A stretch of DNA of 64,000 nucleotides from Strigamia acuminata. Its lineage: Eukaryota; Arthropoda; Chilopoda; Geophilomorpha; Linotaeniidae. The translations under genes and the position numbers were made by a program. Below are positions 54,401 to 64,000 of the stretch, one piece after another; positions within the stretch are counted from its first letter, which is position 1, and the number at the start of each line of letters is the position of its first letter. Location of the stretch: the NCBI GenBank assembly GCA_949358305.1, contig OX442315.1, forward strand, positions 25,632,427-25,696,426, given 5' to 3'. The notes below the pieces were generated by a model, which was not told the DNA's origin, ran no database searches, and saw nothing but the letters and a program-made list of their open reading frames with translations.

Positions 54401-57069
54401 GTTAGCACGGGTTAATAGGGATCTCGCGGAATTAGGTTTGTCACATGACTTATTACAAACAAACATAAACAAACTAATTTATTTTGTGGCAAATGGGCCC
54501 GCTGCACCTGTGCTCCAACAGAGACGCTGGACGACACCAGTGATTACAGTGCTCAAGCACCAGGACTTTGCCAAATGAGAAGCTAGTGAGCTCCAATGTA
54601 CGAACAAGTGAATATTACAAAATTTACAACTATTTATACGTATTTAAATAAATTATGTACAAGATGCATGCGAGCCTGCGTGTGATATGCATGCGAAAAG
54701 ATTATTAAAAGAATTTATCGCTATGACAACCTAAAACAATTTAAACAATTAAAACGTGAACTCACATTCTAATAGTAGCAGCAAATAACACTAAATAAAA
54801 TGTAACGACTGATAATGTGTAGGAGGGAAATTCGATTGTTGTCTCTGCGCATTCTGCGCTGCCAAAAATGCAAAGTGCGTGGGGATGACCGCGGTCGATG
54901 TCGGCGAGATGCGTTTTTCAAGGATTTTTGTAAAATGTTAAATATTTAGTAAGAGTATAATTATTTAATGTTGATTTCGGCGAATTTTATGTTAGTAGGT
55001 ATGGAGTTTTGGTTTTTTTTTATCCGGTTTGTTTTGACACTTGAATTTCAAGGTTAGGTAGGATGGGTTGGTTTTCTTAACTCCGCGTGTGAAAAAAATG
55101 AGAAAAATAGAGTGAACTTAAAGAGAAAGTTGTTCAACTAGTTGTACAAGGAAGAAAACTCGCTTGGCGTCTTTTCTTTTCTTTTTTTTTTTGTTTTTCC
55201 TTTACCCCCTTTTTTTATCGAAGCACTTTCCAAGGGGAAGTTTCCTATAAAAGAGGGTTAAGGATTAAAATGTAAAGCAATATGTGCACGTTTAAAAGGG
55301 TTAGGTCCACAAGGGGTTTAAAGGTCTTGTTAAAGTGGACGGTTTGGTTTAATTTTGAGATGTTGTAAAGTCAAAATTGGTTTCCAAATGTGGAATTTGT
55401 CGGCGAAATATTATTGTTTTTCGGTTCGTATTAAAAGCAGGAATCAATGAAGGGTGTCGAGGTTAGGTTTGCAGGTTTGATAGTTGCTCACATTGAGTCG
55501 AGAAGTTTAGAGATGAAAAATGAAATTCGAGGGAAATATTATTGGCGAGGAAAAAGCGTTCACTCCGTTGAATAATTTAACTTGTCAATTGCAGAACGCA
55601 CTCGATCAAATTAATGATTCTTGAACATTGCTGTAAAGCTTCAAACTTGGATCGTGTCACAAGGAAAGATAATTGTTTTTTTTTTTTTTTGTTTTTTTTC
55701 TTCCTCCTGAAGAAATTAGACTTTGCTTTTTATTGTTTTCAAGCAATATTTGTGAATAATTTGTGTTTAAATTTGTTTTCTGCCGTATACTCGAGGGCGG
55801 ATCTGGATTGAAACTAATGAAACTTAAGCTTCAGGGAAGCGACTTTAGTTCACATATCTTACAATTTTTGGTCTACCGTCGTGTTTTTAAAAAATAATAA
55901 TATAAATGACATAGTGTAATTCAATACAAAATAATAGTATTTTGTTCAGCAGTTGACAATGGACTATAGAGTGGTTACCCAGACCCTAGTGCTGGTTGCG
56001 AAGGGGCCCCTGTAACAGTTCAACAGTTCAATCAACCTTCAGAGCCCGAAAAATGTAGATCTTTCACTGCACCTACCGGTGGAATTGAAAAAAAGGTTAA
56101 AGGAGCATTTTGGTACTTATGATAAATAAAAAATTATATTTGCATATATTATAATATATTAATATATATATATATAATATATTAAATATAGGTTTAAGTT
56201 CAGTTTTAAAATGTGAGTTATTCTAAAATTTAAAGCCCAAAATCAATTATTTTCTTTCGAGTATATATATTTTTTTCCTTCTTTTTTCTTCTCACTCAAA
56301 CCGATATTGTGGGTCTGAAATTTTTAAAGCAACCCTTGACGAAATTTACGACTTGGCAGAAGTAAAAAAAAAAATCTATTTTTCTTTCCTCCTGCCCCCT
56401 CCCGTTTTCTCTCTTCAGCTTCCCTCTTTCCCCTCCTTAGGACTCACTCCCTGGACTTACGGTCATAAAATGGCCAGAATCAGAGCAGAGTCGTGTTGAG
56501 AAAGTGATGGGTGACCATCTGACCAACGGTCATTCCCTTTTAAAAAGAAAAAAAAAGAAGAAAAGAGGGTAAAGCATTAAAAAAAGAAAGAAAAACTGTT
56601 GCCTGATTTTCATTTGAATGTAGAAATATATATTTTTTAAGTCACAGCTGTTGTACTAGGCTGAATGATTCATTCAGTTTGTACACGGGATGATGAGAGT
56701 ACAATACTCATTGATACTGAATGAAATCAATTTCTTTCTTTCTTTCTTTCATATGTGCAACATTTGTTCACACGTCGAGGTTTCTTCATTGATTGGGAAA
56801 TAGTTGAGTTGAATGCGTGAATCAATTGTTAGTGCATCAGGCGATGTATATTTATGAGTACTAAACATCGAGCTCTAATAATGTTTGTTATTCATTTTTT
56901 GTGAACTGAAGTAGCCGCTTAGCAATTGCAATTTTGCGTGTCTAATTCGAGTTTTAACCCTCGTGTGTGGTTTAGCGAGGCATGGGGGATAAATCGGATT
57001 TGCAGTTGTTGGCTTTATCATAGAGCTTCACAATATAGTATATCTCCATTTTGAGTGGATGAAGCCGCG

Positions 57070-57083
57070 GTTTCCATGACAAC
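57070..57083. promoter_or_regulatory. RFX X-box
   Basis: GTTTCCATGACAAC fits the X-box consensus fully. Confidence 0.4.
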
Positions 57084-59926
57084 TGCACAAACTGGCGACA
57101 CTAGAGAAAACATTTGCATAGATGTGAATAAGGGAGAAAATGCAGTAAATCTCCAACACGAAAATGCCATTTGTCAGCACTCGCTTATTTGATGATGTCT
57201 CTTTAAAGTGCCACTACGTCACCGCACCTACCCTTTGCTTACCTTTTTACTTTATCCATCTGAATAGAGTTAAGACCGTTTCATATGTAGAAAATAAAAT
57301 AAACATTTCTCTTCAAACAGTATCAGCTTGGAAAATGAGGTTTGCTGCTCGCATTGTGAAGAAATTTTTTAAAACCGGGCGTCGTATTTGGCATTTTATG
57401 ACGTTTAGGATAAATTAAATTAATATTTTGTTTAATTTTTTTAATTTTTTTAATTTTTGGGTAAAAAAGTAGACCATTATGGTTATGGTTCCACCTGCAC
57501 GCAACTTATGGCATAAAATATAGTAATTCTAACCCGTTCTGTTAGAGATATGAACATAACATTATTTATGAGTGTTTAATTGAATTTTACAATAGATGCA
57601 CATTCAAAATCTGGTACATAACACGTTTCTAGGCTCTCACGGACATTTAGTACTTAAAGGTACTTGTTCGCTCTGCCCGGCTTTAAATTATCATGTATTT
57701 TATATCTTTAAAGCGGAATAGAGGTTAGGTAGTGAACTGCAAGTTTTTATTGACGATTTTATGGAACTTTAAAGCAAAAGAAAAAAAAACGGAAAAAAAA
57801 CGTACACATGCTAATTTTATCCATTTTTCGACCTTTGATTTTTGCTTTTGGAGTTCAGTGCCACTAATTATGGCAGGCAATGTCTTGACAAAGCTCCATT
57901 AAATCCATCAATATGCATAATAAATTTATACATCACGTAAGGATGTAAGAATATGGATTTTGCGACAAAAATAAAAAATTTTCTAAACATTACACCAATT
58001 ACCATAAATCATATGAATAAACACGAAATATTTAAATAAAAAAATATAAACACACTGCGAACATTGCGTGAAATATTATAAAAAAAAAAAGAAAAAAAAC
58101 ATAATCGATGCTTTCTTTCCCCTCTTTTAAAAACTTCCACATAAAGTCCATTGCCGGAGACTGAAGTATGGTCGCAGATGTGCCCTCAGTCGCAGGTGGC
58201 TTCTGCCTCAACACCAACATCCAAGGTTCTGTTCGATGCTGGAAAAAAAGTTTGGATTTCCTTCAAAATCTAATTCATTAACCGAGCCACCTGGCCACCT
58301 ATATGAAAATAAGCCTAATTTCTAACCACCATATGAAGAAGAAGTGAAAAAAAAAATCTTATTTGAATTATTCATCAATTAATCGAGGTGACCTTGACAT
58401 TCCATTATATCTGTTGTGTGAATTAGATTTTGAAGCGAGTAAAGGTGGAGAGTCGCCCGTGGGATTTGTAGAAAATTAATGCTGAGACTGAAGCGTGGGC
58501 GGGGAAGACAAGCCCGTCACCTCTAACAGCTTATCGCAATATACAGCAGAGGGAGGGCAGGTAATATGTGCCTCAGTTGTACCTGGCTTGGTTGAGTTCA
58601 TTTGTGCGTCGTGTTGGATCAATAATCCATGTCTAGACAGAAGCATAACGACAAGCAGGCCGGGAGAGTCTTCATATTTAAAGCTGCATTGATCATATAC
58701 ACACACTTAGTCATATTGCGACATTAGGATAGGAAGGAGGGTTGAATGGCTCATTTGCTGGCTTTTTTCTTCTTTTTCCCCATTTTTTCTAATCTCTCTA
58801 TATGTATAAGTGTGTTGTAGTGATTTTTTGTCATCTTTCCTCTCGGTTTAATGCGAAGGGGGTAATTTGACGTTGGGTATTAGTGTACAATTTGCGGTGT
58901 TGTATTTTATGTTATTGATGATGCCGGCAATTTATTCTTCTTAAAGGGTTACGGCAGTGGTTTTAGAAACGAATAATTGTGTTAAAGGGGTAATTGAATT
59001 GTGATACACACACAACGTAAATTCCTATAAATTGTGAGTTTTATATTCAAAAGTTGTACAAATTGCAAATTTTTCGGTCAGAAATTTAATAATAATTGTA
59101 AAACTCTCTTTCTATGCTTTCTATAGTGTAGTTCACCCATTTTGCAGTTGGAAAAATTCGTATGATGAAATGAAACAAATTTTGTTGCCACTAATTAAAT
59201 CAAGTCTGAAAACATTCGATTAAAGCAATAACAACGTAAAGTTTTATTATTATTTTTTTTTTACGGCGGTACACGTTTGTGCACATATAAAGCGTGAATT
59301 ATTTTAAATTGATGTTTATGAGTGCTAGGCATCCCTTAATGTATGATTGTGTAGGTGCTGTGTGTATTTTTCTTGTTGTAATGTGTTTTCTCTTGCAATC
59401 CTCTTAATGTCGAACAGATAAGCCATGTGTAAACCTTGTGCTTGGTTGGTCCATCCACAGACATGTTGGCAATAGAAGACAACTTTTCTTTACTTTTTCC
59501 TTTTTTTTTTTCTTCTTTCTTTTTCTTTCTGGCCTTGTATTTGTTTGAAATCAATACTCATCCTTTTAGTTGGAAAGGGGGAAGGGAAAAAAATCATTGT
59601 CATATAATAGCTTGTTAAATTGTGTCGAGATCGGAGTCTCTTAAAATGACATTTTTATGGGGAAAAAAATATTTATTATTGAAGAATTATTTAATGGATC
59701 ACATTTTGATAGAATTATGTTTTTTTCCTTTTTTTTCTTTCTTCTTTTTTTTTCTTGTAAAAGTTACCACAAAGAAGAAAAAAATGGTTCTCATTCTCGG
59801 GGACATAAAAATAATATTTTTATAAACTCGGATGTGTTTATAAATATTTGATTTTGAATTTTTATTTTTCTATGTATTAATTTATACGTTCAAGTTTTTC
59901 ATCTAAGCATCCCGTCTTCTTTTTCA

Positions 59927-59940
59927 GTTGTCATAGTAAC
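59927..59940. promoter_or_regulatory. RFX X-box
   Basis: GTTGTCATAGTAAC fits the X-box consensus fully. Confidence 0.4.
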
Positions 59941-60508
59941 TGATGTCTGAATAGCAATTTTGCTCTTTTTTTTCTTGTTACAATTATTGTTATTATTCTT
60001 TAATATTTTCTTATTTGTGGTGACCTTAATGAAGATGTTGTTTATGTTTTTCAAATAATTTTCAATTTATTTTGATTATCCGTAGAATCACTTCATTTAA
60101 GTTCGATTTTTTTTTTCTCTTAATTTTGTAAACTAAGATTACCGTGGGCTTAACTATTATTAAATTAAGTAATCTAAGCAGCAGCGTTAATTTTTGCGTT
60201 CGATTTATTAAAACAAATCACTGATCACGAGAAGAGATCGAGATTTTTACGAGACGATGCATCGATTTGAGAGAGATTCTGTGACGTCACAAATATAAAA
60301 AGCTAGAAAAAGAAATTTCAATTAGAAAAAAGGAATAAATTGGTGGTTTAGCTGCGCACTAAAAAAAATAACAGGTGTATTTAGATGTAAAACAATGTTC
60401 CAGGATGAACACCTTTTAGATGCAAAAGGGCACTTCTTAGGCGCATAAAGGCACGTTTAACGTGAGAAAAGGCATTAAAATGCTTAAAGACCCGCTTTAT
60501 ACCAGTCA

Positions 60509-60558
60509 CAGGTGTAAAAAAAAAGACTTCACACTTTTATAATTTAACTTTACACCTG
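60509..60558. repeat. Inverted repeat ending in CAGGTG E-boxes
   Basis: CAGGTGTAAA and its reverse complement TTTACACCTG bound a 50-bp segment. Further CAGGTG words occur at about 60373 and 60797. Confidence 0.6.
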
Positions 60559-62001
60559 ATTACCCCTTTTTTTCCTCAAAAGAGTGTACAATGTACAATT
60601 TAAAGCAAATGAATTAAATGTGTGCAAAATATTGTTAATGAAATTAAATAATTTGTTTTGCAAGTGACATCTGACATCTTTAAAGAAAAGTTTTCAATTG
60701 CTAAGTAACCAGCAGAAAAGCGTAAGTTATTGCTTCTGTTAACGCTGTTGTCTGGTCTATTTTGAGTTAGTGTCTAGACTTTTCTTAGAAGAGACAGGTG
60801 CATAGAGTAGAGCACCTCCCTTTACTCTTTTCTTTTCTGCTGTAAACAAGGCAATCTGCAAACATCCTAATGCAACCTTAGATCAGCACCTTCACCAAAA
60901 CCACTGACACCATCTGGTTTACTTTAGGATACGCCTCTCTATCCATTAGAAACTTGGAATTTGAGTTTTATTTGCCAAGTTTATATATCACGCAGGGTTA
61001 GTGTTAAAATGAAACAAAAATCGATTTAGGTGTGTTTTCCCTGTGCAAAAGCGCACAAACGAGTGAGTAAATGGCGAAGTTTGTCACTTATGCTTTTGGG
61101 GAATACATTCGAATCTCGTAAACAATAATGGCAAGGCGTTTTATTTTTTTTTTATGACGAATCGTGAAAAATATTTATATTTTGGATTAATTTGTGGTGG
61201 AATGTCGAAAATAGGAGATCTGCGGATTTATTTTTTTTTTTTATTTTTATTTTTTTTTCTAATAAATTAATTCTTGTCACAAATTAGATTAAATCTTGTG
61301 GGTAAACACTATCAGTTATTCCCTTGAGTGGGTAAACAAATATAAATTCCAGAAGCCAAGTTGGGGGAGAGAAGAGAAAATTTATGTTTTGTTTTGGCGT
61401 TATTACTATTGCAGACTGCTTAGCTAATTGTGAGTTATGCGCTTTTCGACTAACTCGAGCATTAAATTTCAATTGGATAGAAAGAAATGTTAGAAATATC
61501 GTCTTGTCATGCGGCATCTTAATAACAGTGATGGGCCACTTGTGTTTGCTAGTTTAGTATGGATTATTCGGATATATAGAAAAGTATGCAATTATACGCT
61601 TGCTTTTACAGCTGAAAGCATTTGTGGAATTGCGCGTTTGGTTTTCTGCGGAGACGATTTAATTAAAATGAAATGGTAATTAAAAGAAAATAAATTGGGT
61701 TTGAAATTTGAATTTGATTTAAATTCATACGGTTTGAGTGCGGTGCGGAGCGCAGCACAGTCAACTGAACAACAATTCAATAACAAGAGTACAAAGGCAA
61801 AAATAAGAGATTATAGAATATATTAAGGGTATTGACATTTCCAGAGTTGTCGTTTTTTTTTCGCGTATTTCCGAGCGAAAGTCGTGCTACATGCATAATT
61901 TAAGAAGGCATTTGAAAATTTTATTACGTGAATAAAAAAAAAATACTGTAAGTTAAGCTATAATTTTGATATAATACAGACGAAATTCGACCGTAACAAC
62001 C

Positions 62002-62014
62002 GTTGCTGAGCAAC
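62002..62014. promoter_or_regulatory. RFX X-box palindrome
   Basis: GTTGCTGAGCAAC, nearly the same sequence as the site at 41242-41254. Confidence 0.4.
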
Positions 62015-64000
62015 ATTACAAGAAATGTAGTTGCAGAAATTTTTGTTTTTGAGAATATCTAAATGGAAATTGGAATTTTGTCAATGGATTGAAAAACGAG
62101 TTTAAGGGTTTTTCGCAGAAAGAGTTGTGTAAGTTAATTTGACAATTACATTTATTTATATACACTTATTTTCTTTTAGTATGATGAGAAACTATTGTTT
62201 AAAATTGATGTCAATCTGTAGCGGAAGTGGAACGAGAGAGAGAATTGGATTTTGCAAAGAAGGAAGGAAGGAAAAGAATGAGAAAATAAAAAGAAAGAAA
62301 GTGATTACAAGTTTGGTGATTTTTGCTGCTGTTTCCTAATGAAATAAGTTGGCCAGTAGGTGTCTAAGATTCTTTTCTCCTCCTTAATCCTGTTTTGTTC
62401 CCAATTTTCGATGGAATGAACTTGCAGTCAGAGAGACTAGATGAGAGTAATGTGATTTACAAAGGCCAATCACTTGTCCTACTCGTTTACTTGCATCATT
62501 CAATATTGTAAATGGCACTCTTCTCATCTAATTGTCAAATGCATCAATAAGTTCACTCGGCTCATTAAAACTCTTTCATTAGTCGGCAAATATGTTTAGA
62601 CTTTTTTATTTTTTATATTTACTCATCGGACTGACATCTGTTGGTCAAAATTAGCATCAGTTTTTCTGCAAGCAAATGTAAATTTTAGAAAGTAGGAAAA
62701 AAAATGATTTTAATGTCTTATTTTCTAATTCGTTTTTCAATGTTTTGACATTCTTCTAATCTGACATTTTAATCGGATGTACATGAGTGTATGTGTCTGG
62801 CTGGATGTTTCGCCTTCTGACGTCATCTAATCTCGGATCAGTTTTTGATGTGATGGTTGAGCCGGGTAAGAAAGTAGATGTATTTATCTTAGATTTTTTT
62901 TTTTTTTTTTTTCGTAGTTTTAGTTCTTGTCTTGAGATTTCGAAGTCAAAGTTGCACTTTGAAAGCACTGCTTTTCTTCTTCCGCCCAATATTTTAACAT
63001 TATTCATTCAAATCGTTTGAGAGTGCTAAACTGCCTAAGACGAAATGCGCAAGCATCCCTATTTTACATCCAAGGTCTTAAGTTGTTTTGGCTTTTTGAA
63101 GGGGCATTCAACCATTTTTCTTTAGCTTGAATACTTTATTACCCAAATAAAAAAGAAAAAAAAAATTGGGGGGAGGGTAGTGGGGGGTTGGGTTCTGATT
63201 TTGAGCCTCAGTTGAGTGAATGTTTTCTTTACGCATAAACAAGAATGAATTTTGGAGAAAAGAAATATGATTTTATTGAAAAGATAATATGTGGATTTAA
63301 GTGAGGTAATTGAAAAGAGAACAAGATAGATAGACTGAAGGTAACTCACGAATATCATTTTTTTTTTTTTTACTTTGCTTTTTCGAGTCTTATTCCGTGT
63401 TTTGTTATCATTTAATGCACGTTTTATTGTTTTAATGTTTTAACCAACATAAATGAATTGCAATTACAACTAAACAAACAGAATTTCGTGCCATGCGCCG
63501 TATAATAACGTGCTTGGAAATCTCTGCCACAAAAATTCCAGGGGAACAAGTGTTTACATGTCGTAAAAATAAAAATTCACAGCCGGTTTGAATAGAAAAT
63601 CAACATGGCGTCTGAGTTCTGTTATCTTGGGATAATCAAATAGATGAAATTCGTCAAGTGAAAAACAGGTATAGCAAGAAAAAATAAAGAGATTTTATTT
63701 TGTCTTAATATACAGCAAGCGCGCGATTTGCGCTAATGCACGGTTTACAACAATTACTGTTACCTTTAAATCTTTTAGCAAACATAAATATTAAACGCAA
63801 TAAACTTAATTCTAACAAGTTTTTGCGAGCACCATTATTTGTAAACATATTAAGTCGAAGAATTTCAACATATTGTAAACTAGTTTTTTTATTTCTCGCG
63901 CATGGGCAATCCAGAAAATTCGACTGCACATTAAACAATTTATTTAAAAGATATAGCAGCCTAATGTTCAAAAAAGAGAAAATTGATGCAATTCCATGAG

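Larger units (their letters stand above)
51402..64000. other. Right end, no supported gene
   Basis: AT-rich, with poly-T/poly-A runs, a (TTAA)n tetranucleotide tract at about 53343-53369, a (TTTC)n tract near 56730-56750, TA-rich repeats near 56150-56190, X-boxes at 57070, 59927 and 62002, and an inverted repeat at 60509-60558. Open frames of 60-85 codons (for example 57164-57418 and 52025-52249) lack splice or family support. It may be intronic. Confidence 0.45.

Noticed and set aside
55795-56035. Possible hAT end GGGCGGATCTGG near 55797
   Set aside because: No matching inverted end or 8-bp duplication was found nearby.
57164-57418. 84-codon plus-strand frame with ATG
   Set aside because: No splice context, no recognised domain, AT-rich composition like its surroundings.
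58476-58706. Overlapping 65-76-codon frames on both strands
   Set aside because: Locally higher GC makes both strands open; there is no consistent exon structure.

Overview
This window is nuclear DNA from a multicellular animal. It is AT-rich, its protein-coding genes are split by many short GT-AG introns (often 55-80 bp), and its gene set is metazoan: the polarity protein PAR-6, the BMP-binding protein Twisted gastrulation, a GPI-transamidase subunit, PDCD5 and a TRF4-type nucleotidyltransferase. I cannot name the species from the sequence. A small invertebrate genome with compact genes and islands of transposons fits best. One assembly gap of 200 N lies at 27035-27234.

Layout, left part (1-29.3 kb, gene-dense). 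The 5' part of par-6 is on the minus strand and runs off the left edge. It is head-to-head with GPAA1 (+), a 12-exon gene. GPAA1 converges on a glucose-6-phosphate isomerase gene (copy A, minus). HEMK1 (+) follows, then a second glucose-6-phosphate isomerase gene (copy B, minus). The two isomerase genes share an identical 13-exon structure, so they are a duplication with HEMK1 between them on the opposite strand. Next come an unrecognised serine-rich 601-residue protein gene (+), a Twisted gastrulation gene (minus), PDCD5 (minus), and a TENT4/TRF4 gene (+) whose 3' part disappears in the gap. A small two-helix membrane protein gene (+) and an orphan last exon (minus) end this part.

Middle (31.4-36.3 kb). 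A complete Ty1/copia LTR retrotransposon has 207-bp LTRs that look identical by eye, an ATTAG target duplication, a primer-binding site matching the anticodon stem-loop of initiator tRNA-Met, and one unbroken 1,292-codon gag-pol frame. It looks like a very young, possibly competent insertion.

Right part (36.3-64 kb, gene-poor). No long coding frames were found. It holds small DNA-transposon remnants, including a well-supported 270-bp hAT-type element at 44735-45004 with an exact 8-bp target duplication. It also holds a few low-confidence single exons, a GC-rich promoter-like segment (about 48.74-49.54 kb) followed by exons that could encode a signal peptide and a short secreted product, and a scatter of RFX-type X-box palindromes. 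This part may be large introns or regulatory DNA of genes whose main exons lie outside the window.

The genes do not form one pathway. What joins them is physical packing: head-to-head pairs (par-6/GPAA1, isomerase A/HEMK1, PDCD5/TENT4) and tail-to-tail pairs (GPAA1/isomerase A, HEMK1/isomerase B with stop codons three bases apart), so shared promoters and overlapping 3' ends are likely.
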